A stretch of DNA of 64,000 nucleotides from Mycobacterium sp. PS03-16 (lineage in GTDB: Bacteria; Actinomycetota; Actinomycetes; Mycobacteriales; Mycobacteriaceae), in the NCBI RefSeq assembly GCF_004570325.1, contig NZ_SPQO01000010.1, forward strand, positions 1 to 64,000, in the 5' to 3' direction. A program made the position numbers and the translations under genes. This document shows positions 27,782 through 36,237 of this stretch, piece by piece. Below the pieces are notes generated by a model, which was given only the letters and a program-made list of their open reading frames with translations, was not told the origin of the DNA and ran no database searches. The stretch's first letter is position 1; each line of letters opens with the position of its first letter.

Positions 27782-29170
27782 ATGACCGTGGTCGACAAGC
27801 GGGCGCGGCTGCCGCACCCGCCCCGGCGGGTCCCGATCCTGGGCGATGTCCTCGGATTCCGGGCCGACTCCCCGACGCAGGCTCTGATGGAGATGGCTGC
27901 GGCCGCACCGCTGTTCGAGTTCCGGGTGCTGGGGGCGCGCTACGTCGTGGCCGCCGGCGCCGAGGCCGTGATGGAGCTCAACGACGAGACCCGATTCTGC
28001 AAACACGTCGGCCCCGACATCGAGGCGCTGCGCATCATCGGCGGGGACGGGCTCTTCACCGCCTACAACGACGAACCCAATTGGCGCCTGGCGCACGACC
28101 TCCTGATGCCGGCGTTCTCCCAGGCGGCGATGCGCCGCTACCACGCGGTGATGCTCGACGTCACCGGACAGTTCCTCGCCCGCTGGGACGCGGTGGCCGA
28201 GGCCGGCGGCCGTACCGACGTGTCCGCCGACACCACCCGAGCCACCCTCGAGACCATCGGGCGGTGCGCGGCCGGGTACTCGTTCGGCTGTTTCGACGGC
28301 GCAGCAGACAGCGGACGGGACGACACCGTGCACCCGTTCGTCGAGCACATGGTCTCCGCGCTCAAGGGCGCCGACCGCGTGGGCGTACTGCGTCAGACCT
28401 TTCTGCCCGCCGCCGTCGCGCGGTGGGCCGAGCGCGGCGTGCGCCGCGACGCCGCGCGGCTGCACGCCATCGCCGACGAGATCGTCGACCGCAGGCGCGC
28501 CGAGGGGCTGGGTCGCCACGACGACCTGCTCGACACCATGCTGGGGGCGGGGCTCAGCCCGGCCAACATCCGCTACCAGCTGCTCAATTTTCTGGTCGCC
28601 GGGCACGAAACAACCTCCGGCGCATTGTCTTTCGCGCTCTTCAACCTCTCCCGACACCCTGAGGTCTGCGAGCGGGCGCGCGCCGAGGTGGACCAGGTGT
28701 GGGGTGACGACGACCGTCCGCCGTTCGAGCTGATCGGGAAACTGCGCTACGTGCGCCGGGTGCTCGACGAGTCGCTGCGGTTGCATCCGACCGTGCCCGG
28801 CTACTACCGGGCGGCACGAGCGGACACCGTGCTGGCCGGGATGCACCCGATGCGCAAGGGAGACTGGGCACTTGCGGTGACGGCCACGCTGCACCGCGAC
28901 CCCCGCTGGGGGCCGGACCCCGACCGGTTCGACCCCGACCGCTTCGCACCGGACCGGGTCCGGGCCCGGCCGGGCGGGCTGTACAAACCCTTCGGCACCG
29001 GCGAACGGTCCTGCATCGGGCGGCAGTTCGCGCTGCACGAAGGCGTGCTGATGCTGGCCGCGCTGTTGCGCCGCTACGAGTTGGTCCCCGATCCGCAGTA
29101 CCGGCTGCAGATCGCGGAGCGGCTCACGCTGATGCCGCGCGACTTCCTGCTCGGGCTGCGGCGCCGCTAA
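27782..29170 (+). CDS. Cytochrome P450 (CYP102-like heme domain, no fused reductase)
   Basis: A 462-residue P450. I-helix AGHETTSG near residue 270, K-helix ExxR as ESLR near 332, and the heme loop FGTGERSCIGRQFALHEG with the thiolate Cys at 411. The F-A-L-H-E-G ending after the heme Cys resembles fatty-acid hydroxylases of the CYP102 type rather than most mycobacterial class I P450s. No reductase domain follows, so electrons must come from separate partners. ATG with GGAGG ribosome site. Divergent from a TetR regulator and convergent (4-bp overlap) with an SDR. Confidence 0.88.
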   Translation: MTVVDKRARLPHPPRRVPILGDVLGFRADSPTQALMEMAAAAPLFEFRVLGARYVVAAGAEAVMELNDETRFCKHVGPDIEALRIIGGDGLFTAYNDEPNWRLAHDLLMPAFSQAAMRRYHAVMLDVTGQFLARWDAVAEAGGRTDVSADTTRATLETIGRCAAGYSFGCFDGAADSGRDDTVHPFVEHMVSALKGADRVGVLRQTFLPAAVARWAERGVRRDAARLHAIADEIVDRRRAEGLGRHDDLLDTMLGAGLSPANIRYQLLNFLVAGHETTSGALSFALFNLSRHPEVCERARAEVDQVWGDDDRPPFELIGKLRYVRRVLDESLRLHPTVPGYYRAARADTVLAGMHPMRKGDWALAVTATLHRDPRWGPDPDRFDPDRFAPDRVRARPGGLYKPFGTGERSCIGRQFALHEGVLMLAALLRRYELVPDPQYRLQIAERLTLMPRDFLLGLRRR

Positions 29171-29958
29171 CCGCGCAGCGAGCGCTGATAGCGGCGCATC
29201 CCGGAGATCCACCGGTCGTGGTCGGTGATCTTGCCCAGCGCCATGTCGCGCACCTCGGGATGGGGCAGGACCAGGAAGCGGCCCTCGCGCACCGCCGCCA
29301 CCGTCTGCTCGGCCACCTGCTGCGCGGTGAGCACCGCGCCGGCGTTGACCACCGAATCGGCGCCCAGCCGCGCAACCGTATCGGCCGACTCGCGGATCGC
29401 CGACAGCAGCGGGGTGTCCACACCCATCGGGCAGACACACGTCACGCCGATGCCGTCGTCGCCATAGGTGATCGCCAGCCATTCGGCGAATCCGACCGCG
29501 GCGTGTTTGGTCACCGCGTACCCGGCGGCGCCGATCTGCGACAGCAGCCCGGCCGCCGACGCCACCGCGACGAAGTGTCCGCGCCCGCGGGACTGCCACT
29601 GCGGCACCAGGAGCGACGCCGCGCGGACGTGCGCGCGCAGATTCACCTCCAGGATCCGGTCCCAGTCCGCCTCGGCGCCCAGGCCCGGTGCGCCCATGAT
29701 TCCGGCGTTGGCCACGAACACGTCCACCGGTTCGGCCGACACCATCGCCTCCAGATCGGCGACCGACGCGGCGTCGGCGCGCAGCGCGGTCACCGCGGCG
29801 CCGGTGGCCGCGAGCGCGTCGGCGGTCTCGGCCAGCCCCGCGGTGTCGACGTCACCGAGGATCAGCCGCGCGCCCGCCGCGGCGAAGCTGTGCGCCAGGG
29901 CGCGGCCGATGCCCGACGCCGCACCGGTGACCGCGACGACGCTGTTGTCCAAGTCCAT
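29167..29958 (-). CDS. Short-chain dehydrogenase/reductase
   Basis: A 263-residue classical SDR: TGAASGIG near residue 11, NAGIMG near 87, catalytic Ser in VASAAG and Tyr-x3-Lys in YAVTK near 151-155. Asp after the second strand (LGDVD) points to NAD(H). It lies 10 bp downstream of pcd on the same strand and overlaps the P450 gene at the 3' end. An alcohol or acyl dehydrogenase role is likely; substrate unknown. Confidence 0.86.
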   Translation of the reverse strand: MDLDNSVVAVTGAASGIGRALAHSFAAAGARLILGDVDTAGLAETADALAATGAAVTALRADAASVADLEAMVSAEPVDVFVANAGIMGAPGLGAEADWDRILEVNLRAHVRAASLLVPQWQSRGRGHFVAVASAAGLLSQIGAAGYAVTKHAAVGFAEWLAITYGDDGIGVTCVCPMGVDTPLLSAIRESADTVARLGADSVVNAGAVLTAQQVAEQTVAAVREGRFLVLPHPEVRDMALGKITDHDRWISGMRRYQRSLRG

Positions 29959-29968
29959 GCACTACTAC

Positions 29969-31534
29969 CTAGCCGAAATGCACGCCCTGGGCCAGCGGCA
30001 ACTCCGTGGAGTAGTTGACGGTGTTGGTCGCCCGGCGCATGTAGGCCTTCCAGGCGTCGGAGCCGGACTCCCGGCCGCCGCCGGTCTCCTTCTCCCCGCC
30101 GAAGGCACCGCCGATCTCGGCGCCCGACGTGCCGATGTTGACGTTGGCGATGCCGCAGTCCGACCCGTCGGCGCCCAGGAACCGCTCGGCCTCCCGCAGA
30201 TCGAGGGTGAAGATCGCCGACGAAAGACCCTGTGGCACCTCGTTATTGAGCGCGATCGCCTCGTCGAGCTCGTCGTAGGTGAGCACGTAGAGGATCGGCG
30301 CGAACGTCTCGGCGTGCACCACGTCGGTCTGCGCGGGCATCCGCACCACGGCCGGGCTGACGTAGAACGACATGTCCCCGGACTCGCCGTCGTACATGCG
30401 CCGTTCGCCGCCGATCACCTCGCCGCCGTCGGCGCGGGCCGCCTCGAGCGCGCCCAGCATGTCGCGGTAGGCCGCCTCGTGGATCAGCGGTCCGACCAGC
30501 GTGCCGTCCGCGGCCGGGTCGCCGACCGGCAGCTGCCGGTAGGCCGCGGCGATCCGGGCGACCAGGTCGTCGGCGATGGAACGGTGCACGATCAGCCGGC
30601 GCAGGGTGGTGCATCGCTGACCCGCGGTACCCGCCGCGGAGAACACGATGGCGCGCACGGCCAGGTCCAGATCCGCCGACGGGGTGACGATCGCAGCGTT
30701 GTTGCCGCCGAGTTCCAGCAGCGCCCGGCCGAACCGCTCGGCCACCCGCGGACCGACCTCACGGCCCATCCGCACCGAACCGGTGGCCGACAGCAGCGCC
30801 ACCCGGCGATCGTCGACCAGCCGTTCGCCGGCCTCGCGGCCACCCAGGATCAGCCGGCCGACCGCGCGCGGCGCACCGACGTCGTCAGCGGCCCGCTCGA
30901 GCAGGGTCTGGCAGGCGATCGCGGTCAGCGGCGTCAGCTCCGAGGGCTTCCACACCACGGTGTCCCCGCACACCAGTGCCACGGCGGTGTTCCACGACCA
31001 CACCGCGACGGGGAAGTTGAACGCGGTGATGACGCCGACCACGCCGAGCGGATGCCAGGTCTCCATCAGCCGGTGCCCGGGCCGTTCGGAGGCGATCGTC
31101 TTGCCGTAGAGCTGACGCGACAGGCCGACCGCGAACTGGCAGATGTCGATCATCTCCTGCACCTCGCCCAGGGCTTCGGAGGTGATCTTGCCGGCCTCGA
31201 CGGTGACCAGCGTCGCCAGCGCCGCCTTGTGCTCGACGAGCAGTTCGCCCAGCCGGCCGACCAGCGCGCCACGCACCGGCGCCGGGGTGGTGCGCCAGCT
31301 CGTATACGCCTGTGCGGCTTGGGCGATCGCGTCATCGACCTGATCGGCGCTGGTCTCGGGCACGGTGAACAGCACCTCGCCCGTGACCGGCGTGCTGGCG
31401 GGTAGGCCCGGGTCCCCGGGGGTGCCGAGGGCGGTGGTCGCGCCGATCGCGGCCAGCGCGTCGCGCACCCGTGCCCGCAACTCGTCGGCGGACGGCAGTG
31501 TGGTGCCGGTGGCGGCGGGGATGGTGGTGGTCAT
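29969..31534 (-). CDS. pcd: Piperideine-6-carboxylate / aldehyde dehydrogenase
   Basis: A 521-residue aldehyde dehydrogenase-superfamily enzyme. Coenzyme-site segment FNFPVAVWSWN near residue 175, catalytic Glu in LELGGNNA near 275, catalytic Cys in GQRCTT near 310. With lat and lrpA nearby, it most likely oxidises the semialdehyde product of lysine epsilon-aminotransferase (piperideine-6-carboxylate) to 2-aminoadipate. ATG 31534 gives the expected length. Divergent from lrpA. Confidence 0.9.
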   Translation of the reverse strand: MTTTIPAATGTTLPSADELRARVRDALAAIGATTALGTPGDPGLPASTPVTGEVLFTVPETSADQVDDAIAQAAQAYTSWRTTPAPVRGALVGRLGELLVEHKAALATLVTVEAGKITSEALGEVQEMIDICQFAVGLSRQLYGKTIASERPGHRLMETWHPLGVVGVITAFNFPVAVWSWNTAVALVCGDTVVWKPSELTPLTAIACQTLLERAADDVGAPRAVGRLILGGREAGERLVDDRRVALLSATGSVRMGREVGPRVAERFGRALLELGGNNAAIVTPSADLDLAVRAIVFSAAGTAGQRCTTLRRLIVHRSIADDLVARIAAAYRQLPVGDPAADGTLVGPLIHEAAYRDMLGALEAARADGGEVIGGERRMYDGESGDMSFYVSPAVVRMPAQTDVVHAETFAPILYVLTYDELDEAIALNNEVPQGLSSAIFTLDLREAERFLGADGSDCGIANVNIGTSGAEIGGAFGGEKETGGGRESGSDAWKAYMRRATNTVNYSTELPLAQGVHFG

Positions 31535-31603
31535 GGTCGGTCCTTCTCCTGTGGTGTCGTCCGGTCGGGCAGTCGCGCGCGTGGCCTCGGCTACAGTGCC
31601 GCC

Positions 31604-32080
31604 ATGGGTGAACCCGACGATCCGCACCCGCCGGCGGCGCTCGACCACATCGACCGCATATTGGCCCGCGAGCTCGTGGCCGACGGTCGGGCCACGCTCG
31701 CCCACCTGGCGGCCAGCGCCGGTCTGTCGGTGTCGGCGGTGCAGTCGCGGGTGCGCCGGCTCGAGTCGCGCGGGATCGTGACCGGATACCGCGCACGGAT
31801 CGACCCGGAGGCGGTCGGCCACCAATTGTCGGCGTTCGTCGCGATCACCCCTCTCGACCCGTCGCAACCCGATGATGCGCCCGCGCGCCTCGAGCACATA
31901 GCCGCCATCGAGTCCTGCCATTCGGTGGCCGGTGACGAGAGTTATGTGCTGCTGGTGCGCGTCGGTTCGGCGCGAGCGCTCGAAGACCTCCTGCAGGAGA
32001 TCCGCACCGCGGCGAACGTCCGCACCCGAAGCACGATCATCCTACAGACGTTTTACGAGGGACGTCAGCACGTCCCGTAA
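31604..32080 (+). CDS. lrpA: Lrp/AsnC-family regulator LrpA
   Basis: A 158-residue feast/famine regulator: N-terminal HTH (LAHLAASAGLSVSAVQSRVRR near residues 32-52) and a C-terminal RAM/Lrp ligand domain. The ATG is 6 nt after a TACAGT box (31592-31597), implying a leaderless mRNA. Placed between the divergent pcd and downstream lat genes; in M. tuberculosis LrpA (Rv3291c) is a starvation-linked lysine-metabolism regulator. Likely controls both. Confidence 0.92.
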   Translation: MGEPDDPHPPAALDHIDRILARELVADGRATLAHLAASAGLSVSAVQSRVRRLESRGIVTGYRARIDPEAVGHQLSAFVAITPLDPSQPDDAPARLEHIAAIESCHSVAGDESYVLLVRVGSARALEDLLQEIRTAANVRTRSTIILQTFYEGRQHVP

Positions 32081-32350
32081 TCATTCCGGCCGTTGTAGTT
32101 CTTCGCCGGAAACGGTGGCAGTTTCTGGACGCGGGGTGGTCAGCGCGTGGCCGACGCCGATCGCCACCGCGATGGGCCATTCCACCATCTCGACGGCCAC
32201 GAGCAGGGCGAGCGCGCCGTAGAACGCGACCTGGTCGGGGCGCGGTATGGGCACCCGTCCGACCACCGGCAGCCGCACGGCGAACCGGTCGGCGCGGCGC
32301 ACCTCGCGGGCGACGTCGCGGTGGCTGCGTCCCGGCTCGGTGTCCGACAC
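32081..32350 (-). CDS. Small hypothetical membrane protein
   Basis: An 89-residue protein with a charged N-terminal third and a hydrophobic stretch (about residues 40-70) that could be one long or two short transmembrane helices, with a glutamate inside (VEMVEWP). GTG start. Its stop directly abuts the lrpA stop. GC-rich codon use fits a real gene. Function not recognised. Confidence 0.6.
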   Translation of the reverse strand: MSDTEPGRSHRDVAREVRRADRFAVRLPVVGRVPIPRPDQVAFYGALALLVAVEMVEWPIAVAIGVGHALTTPRPETATVSGEELQRPE

Positions 32351-32428
32351 CTGTGCGTCACCTTCCGTTGGTCCAGGTTTGGCGTGTCCCTTACCGTTTC
32401 GGTGTTCGCGCCGCCTAGCTTCGCCGTC

Positions 32429-32560
32429 ATGGGCAGCCTACTGAACAGTCTCGGACAGGATGCGGTGCTGGGCAGCGCGGTCCGGCTGCTGACCCCGCCG
32501 CTGTGCGACCTCTACGCGGTGCTGGTGCGGACGGGCGTCGTCGTCATCGTCGACGACTGA
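32429..32560 (+). CDS. Possible small ORF upstream of lat
   Basis: 43 codons from an ATG: a mostly hydrophobic, Leu/Val-rich peptide starting MGSLLNSLGQDAVLG and ending in an acidic VIVDD. No good ribosome site is visible and the frame is open upstream, so the start is uncertain. It could be a small membrane peptide or chance. Together with the flanking sequence it fills the 305-bp gap before lat, where I see nothing else apart from the lat promoter. Confidence 0.3.
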   Translation: MGSLLNSLGQDAVLGSAVRLLTPPLCDLYAVLVRTGVVVIVDD

Positions 32561-32655
32561 GCACGCGTCCTTTCTGGCTGTCGGTGCCGACGGCGGAAAG
32601 GAACAAGTACGGCGATCAAGCCGTCACGCCGTAAATCTTCCGCTAGTATCGCGTC

Positions 32656-33987
32656 ATGACCGATCTCTTGGCGCGCCCCGTCATGTCCGCTGTCGATGCG
32701 GCCGACGTCCACCACGTGCTGTCGCGCAGCATCCTCGCCGACGGACTCGATCTGGTGCTCGACCTCGACCGCTCGGCGGGTTCCCATCTGGTCGACGCGC
32801 GTACCGGTGAGCGCTATCTCGACATGTTCACGTTCTTCGCCTCATCGGCGCTGGGCATGAACCATCCCGCCCTCACCGAGCCGCAGTTCCGGGCCGAGCT
32901 GGCGCAGGCGGCGGTCAACAAACCCAGCAACTCCGATGTGTACTCGGTGCCCATGGCGCGGTTCGTCGAGACGTTCGCCCGCGTGCTGGGCGACCCGGCG
33001 CTGCCGCACCTGTTCTTCGTCGACGGTGGCGCGTTGGCCGTGGAGAACGCGCTGAAGGTCGCCTTCGACTGGAAGAGCCGGCACAACGAGGCCACCGGCC
33101 GCGATCCCGAGCTGGGCACGCGGGTGTTGCACCTGCGTGGCGCCTTTCACGGCCGCAGCGGGTACACGCTGTCGCTGACCAACACCGATCCGAACAAGGT
33201 GGCCCGGTTTCCGAAGTTCGACTGGCCGCGCATCGACGCGCCCTTCCTGCGGCCCGGCCTCGACGACGCGGCGATGGCGGCCATCGAGGCCGAGTCGCTG
33301 CGCCAGGCCCGGACCGCCTTCGAGGCGCACCCGCACGACATCGCGTGTTTCCTCGCCGAGCCGATCCAGGGCGAGGGCGGCGACCGGCACTTCCGTCCGG
33401 AGTTCTTCGCCGGGATGCGCCGCCTGTGCGACGAGTTCGACGCGCTGCTGATCGTCGACGAGGTGCAGACCGGGTGCGGGATCACCGGGACGGCGTGGGC
33501 CCACCAGCAGTTGGGGATCGCGCCCGATGTCGTGGCGTTCGGCAAGAAGACGCAGGTCTGCGGGGTGATGGCAGGCCGGCGCGTCGATGAGGTGAGCGAC
33601 AACGTCTTCGCGGTCAGCTCGCGGATCAACTCCACCTGGGGCGGCAACCTCACCGACATGGTGCGCGCCCGGCGCATCCTGGAGGTGATCGAGGCCGACG
33701 GCCTGTTCGACCGGGCGCGGCAGGCGGGCGGGTATCTGCGGGCCCGGCTCGAGCAGCTGGCCGTCGAGTACCCCGACGTGGTGCGTGACGTCCGCGGCCG
33801 CGGGCTGATGTGCGCGTTCAGCCTGCCGACCGCCGCGCAGCGCGACACGCTGATCCGCCGGCTGTGGGACCGCCGGGTCATCATGCTGGCCAGCGGTGTG
33901 GACTCGGTGCGGTTCCGGCCCGCGCTGACCGTCACGCGCGAAGAGATCGACATCGCGGTGGATGCCGTGCGCGACGCGCTCAGCTGA
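32656..33987 (+). CDS. lat: L-lysine epsilon-aminotransferase
   Basis: Transfers the epsilon-amino group of lysine to 2-oxoglutarate, giving piperideine-6-carboxylate for Pcd. A 443-residue class III PLP aminotransferase: GGALAVENALKVAF near residue 119, AEPIQGEGGD near 237, the PLP-contacting DEVQTGCG near 272 and the Schiff-base lysine in FGKKTQV (K297/K298). The ATG lies 6 nt after a TAGTAT box (32644-32649), so the mRNA is probably leaderless. Strongly starvation-induced in M. tuberculosis. Overlaps the convergent Mrr-like gene by 8 bp. Confidence 0.93.
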   Translation: MTDLLARPVMSAVDAADVHHVLSRSILADGLDLVLDLDRSAGSHLVDARTGERYLDMFTFFASSALGMNHPALTEPQFRAELAQAAVNKPSNSDVYSVPMARFVETFARVLGDPALPHLFFVDGGALAVENALKVAFDWKSRHNEATGRDPELGTRVLHLRGAFHGRSGYTLSLTNTDPNKVARFPKFDWPRIDAPFLRPGLDDAAMAAIEAESLRQARTAFEAHPHDIACFLAEPIQGEGGDRHFRPEFFAGMRRLCDEFDALLIVDEVQTGCGITGTAWAHQQLGIAPDVVAFGKKTQVCGVMAGRRVDEVSDNVFAVSSRINSTWGGNLTDMVRARRILEVIEADGLFDRARQAGGYLRARLEQLAVEYPDVVRDVRGRGLMCAFSLPTAAQRDTLIRRLWDRRVIMLASGVDSVRFRPALTVTREEIDIAVDAVRDALS

Positions 33988-34537
33988 CGTCGGTCTGCGC
34001 CGTGAGGCGCCGGATGGTCGCGCGCAGCCTCGGCAGATCCGCACCCCCGATCAACTCGCATCCGTGCAGTTCGGCGAGTTTGCGTGCGGCCGGGGTGAAT
34101 TCACTGTTCGTCACCACCATGGTCTTGGTGCAGTCCTGCATCGGCGCCCCGGCGACCACCTCCTGGACGGCGCCGGCCCCGACCGGCCGGGCCTGCCGTT
34201 TGCATTGCACCGCAACCCGATCCGGCCGATGCCCGACGATCAGGTCGACACCCCAGTCGCCGGTCATCGGCGTCATGATCACCGGCACGCCGCACGACCG
34301 CGCGATGTGGGCGATGTGGTCCTCGAAGTCGGTGCCCGACACGCCCGCGGCGGGAGCCGGTGCCCGCAGGCCCGAGAGGGCGCCGCGGAGGAAGTGCGGG
34401 GCCGCGGCGACGAGCAGCGGTGCGGCCACGGTGACGAGGACGGCGGCGGGCGCGGGCGCGCCGCACAAATAGGCCGTCAGACCTGCGGCGACGCCGAGTG
34501 CGGCGGAGAGCTTGAGTCGAATACCGCAGCCGAACAT
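33980..34537 (-). CDS. Membrane-anchored Mrr-like restriction endonuclease domain protein
   Basis: A 185-residue protein with two N-terminal transmembrane helices (about residues 8-52) and a C-terminal Mrr_cat-type PD-(D/E)xK domain. GTDFEDHIAHIARSCG starts the domain near 70; the catalytic residues appear as GDWGVDLIV (Asp) and VAVQCKRQ (Gln-x-Lys). The conserved MVVTNSEFTPAARKLAELHG follows. No methyltransferase or specificity subunit is nearby, so it is an orphan. A role as a membrane-tethered DNA quality-control nuclease is inferred. Start ATG 34537. Confidence 0.8.
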   Translation of the reverse strand: MFGCGIRLKLSAALGVAAGLTAYLCGAPAPAAVLVTVAAPLLVAAAPHFLRGALSGLRAPAPAAGVSGTDFEDHIAHIARSCGVPVIMTPMTGDWGVDLIVGHRPDRVAVQCKRQARPVGAGAVQEVVAGAPMQDCTKTMVVTNSEFTPAARKLAELHGCELIGGADLPRLRATIRRLTAQTDVS

Positions 34538-34712
34538 GGCGGCATCGTAAGGGCGCGGCCCGACACGGGCGGCCCGGCCGGGTGGTGCGGCGCCGACCGA
34601 CCTCGTCAACGCGGCCACATCGGGCGGCCGGAGCGGTAGCGTCACCGGAGTACCGGCCGGGGCGTGACCGGACGAGCGTTCGGCGACGCCCCGGAGGCGA
34701 GGGGAGACGACC

Positions 34713-35003
34713 GTGAAGCGCTGCATCGCCGCAAGTTCGGCCGCGCTGGTGGTGGCCGCGGGCCTGCTCGGCTTCGCGCCGCCGGCCGCAGCCGGTTGCC
34801 TGTACGGCGGGCCGGTCATCAGCAAGTGCGACGGACCCGTGCAACCCGACGGCTCCTGGCAGCGGTGCGTGGGCGTCCCCAAGTACGTGCCCAGCGGATT
34901 CAGCTCCCACCTGGTGCCCGAGAAGCGGTGCGGGCTCATGGGTCCCGGCCGGCCTCAGGCCGACTCCCTGCTGGCGGATCCGCCGACGCACATCCCCGGC
35001 TGA
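34713..35003 (+). CDS. Small secreted Cys-rich protein with CDGP motif
   Basis: A 96-residue exported protein. A signal peptide of about 27 residues ends PPAAA-G. The mature part has four cysteines in the order C-LYGGPVISK-C-DGPVQPDGSWQR-C and later R-C-GLM; the CDGPVQPDG stretch recurs in a family of small mycobacterial secreted proteins. Two disulfides are possible. GTG start with GAGG upstream. Function unknown. Confidence 0.72.
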   Translation: MKRCIAASSAALVVAAGLLGFAPPAAAGCLYGGPVISKCDGPVQPDGSWQRCVGVPKYVPSGFSSHLVPEKRCGLMGPGRPQADSLLADPPTHIPG

Positions 35004-35030
35004 GCCGGCCCGCACGGCCGGTCAGCCGAG

Positions 35031-35056
35031 GTTTACCGCGTAACCCGGACGGGAAC
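35031..35056 (+). promoter_or_regulatory. Possible SigF promoter for the two-helix membrane protein
   Basis: GTTT, 16-base spacer, GGGAAC. One mismatch to the GGGTA core of the mycobacterial SigF -10. It lies 45 bp upstream of the next gene. Confidence 0.35.
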
Positions 35057-35101
35057 CCAGCGGTCCATTCACAGTGGTGGGGCGAGTCCGGTGGGTGTCA
35101 G

Positions 35102-35470
35102 GTGTACCAGAATCCGCACGATGTGCGACACGACGACCCGCAATTGCGCGAGGTCGTGCGGTTCGCCGCCGCCGTCGCAGTGCTCGCCGGCGCCTTCCTC
35201 GCGCTGGCGGCGGTGTGGGTGAGTACCTGCGGCGGTTCGGTGGCCGACGCGCTGGCCTGCGGGCCGCCGCAACGGACGGCGCTGGCCGCCGGTGCGCCGG
35301 TGATCCTGCTGGCCGGTGCGCTGTGGGCGTTCGTGCGCGGCCACCAGAACCGCAGGCGCAGTCAGGCCTGGTGGACGTGGCAGGTCGCCGGCCTCGGCCT
35401 GATCGCGTTGACCCTGCTGGTCGCCGCGACCAGCATGCCCGGCCTCGCCGGTCCCGCGGTCCTGGGGTGA
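35102..35470 (+). CDS. Two-helix membrane protein (Rv3289c-like position)
   Basis: A 122-residue protein starting with a polar His/Asp-rich segment (VYQNPHDVRHDDPQL). It has two strong transmembrane stretches (about residues 20-40 and 58-75) separated by a Cys-containing loop, and a third hydrophobic stretch near the C-terminus. GTG 35102 is chosen because upstream sequence reads as non-coding; no clear ribosome site. It is immediately upstream of usfY, as Rv3289c is in M. tuberculosis. Function unknown. Confidence 0.6.
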   Translation: MYQNPHDVRHDDPQLREVVRFAAAVAVLAGAFLALAAVWVSTCGGSVADALACGPPQRTALAAGAPVILLAGALWAFVRGHQNRRRSQAWWTWQVAGLGLIALTLLVAATSMPGLAGPAVLG

Positions 35471-35515
35471 CACCGACGGGTGGCACGTATCGGTCGGTGG
35501 TACCGAGCCGCCGTC

Positions 35516-35541
35516 GTTTCGCGGACTCGGCCACCGGGTAG
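35516..35541 (+). promoter_or_regulatory. SigF-type promoter of usfY
   Basis: GTTT at 35516-35519, a 16-base spacer, GGGTAG at 35536-35541. Matches the mycobacterial SigF consensus (GTTT-N15-17-GGGTAT) at all but the last base. It is 28 bp from the usfY ATG, with a strong AAGGAGG ribosome site between. In M. tuberculosis the usfY-rsbW-sigF region is autoregulated by SigF. Confidence 0.75.
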
Positions 35542-35569
35542 GTGTAGGTGTGCCGAAGGAGGAGTACCG

Positions 35570-35878
35570 ATGAAGAGTCCTGAAGATCCCGTTGATCATG
35601 CGCGGACCACTCGTCCGCATGCCGGGGAGACGATGAAGGACACCAAGAACATGCCGGCGCTGGTGCTGCTGGGTGTGGCGTTGGTGGCGTTCGTCTCCGC
35701 GCTGGCCGCCCATGCGACCTCGAATCACACCGTCGGTGTGATCCTCGGCTGCATCTCGGCGGTGGTGCTGCTGGTGTCCGGCGCGTGGTTCATGATCGAA
35801 CACCGCCGGGTGCGCAACATCGAAGAGCGCTGGCACGCCGAGCATCCCGGCGCCCAACCGCAGCGCCCCAGCGCCTGA
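35570..35878 (+). CDS. usfY: UsfY-like small membrane protein
   Basis: A 102-residue protein with a conserved polar N-terminus (DPVDHARTTRPHAGE), two transmembrane helices (about 28-48 and 53-73) and a basic C-terminal tail EHRRVRNIEERWHAEHPG. These segments agree with UsfY, encoded immediately upstream of rsbW-sigF in M. tuberculosis. Here rsbW lies about 16 kb downstream. SigF-type promoter and AAGGAGG ribosome site upstream, perfect terminator hairpin 14 bp downstream, so it is monocistronic. Biochemical role unknown. Confidence 0.82.
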   Translation: MKSPEDPVDHARTTRPHAGETMKDTKNMPALVLLGVALVAFVSALAAHATSNHTVGVILGCISAVVLLVSGAWFMIEHRRVRNIEERWHAEHPGAQPQRPSA

Positions 35879-35892
35879 CCCGCTGACACGAG

Positions 35893-35920
35893 AAAGGCCC
35901 AGCCGATCGGCTGGGCCTTT
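35893..35920. terminator. Bidirectional intrinsic terminator between usfY and the CsbD-like gene
   Basis: A perfect 28-base palindrome with 14-base arms (AAAGGCCCAGCCGA and its complement), A-tract on one side and T-tract on the other. It serves both convergent genes. Confidence 0.92.
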
Positions 35921-35931
35921 TCCGTGTGGTC

Positions 35932-36168
35932 CTACTGTTCGGACTTCTGGCGCTCCTCGGCGGCCTTCGCGCCGGCGCGCGCCGACTCCGCCTCGGCTTC
36001 CTTGCGCGCGGCATCCTGCTGCGCGTCGGCCTTGTCCTGCTGGGCCTTGCCCTCTCGGACCATGTCATCGCGGCCGGCGACGGTGCCGACCGTCTCCTTG
36101 GCCTTGCCCTTCACGTCCTCGACGACGCCCTTGATGCCTTCTTCCGGGCCACTGTTCTTCTCGGTCAT
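35932..36168 (-). CDS. CsbD-like stress protein (microaggregate-binding protein type)
   Basis: A 78-residue, highly charged, helical protein. GVVEDVKGKAKETVGTVAGR is the CsbD-domain core, followed by a Lys/Glu/Ala-rich helix (QQDKADAQQDAARKEAEAES) without hydrophobic segments. CsbD proteins are SigB-dependent general-stress proteins in Bacillus. A SigF-like promoter lies 39 bp upstream. Monocistronic, ending at a bidirectional terminator. Exact function unknown. Confidence 0.85.
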   Translation of the reverse strand: MTEKNSGPEEGIKGVVEDVKGKAKETVGTVAGRDDMVREGKAQQDKADAQQDAARKEAEAESARAGAKAAEERQKSEQ

Positions 36169-36206
36169 GCTCACCTTTCCGTGTGTCGGACACCTCGACG
36201 AATGGG

Positions 36207-36232
36207 GTGCCCTCACCGTTCCCGCACTAAAC
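36207..36232 (-). promoter_or_regulatory. SigF-like promoter of the CsbD-like gene
   Basis: Read on the minus strand: GTTT, 16-base spacer, GGGCAC. The -35 matches exactly and the -10 keeps GGG but has C for T. Position relative to the start is plausible. Confidence 0.5.
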
Positions 36233-36237
36233 GGACG

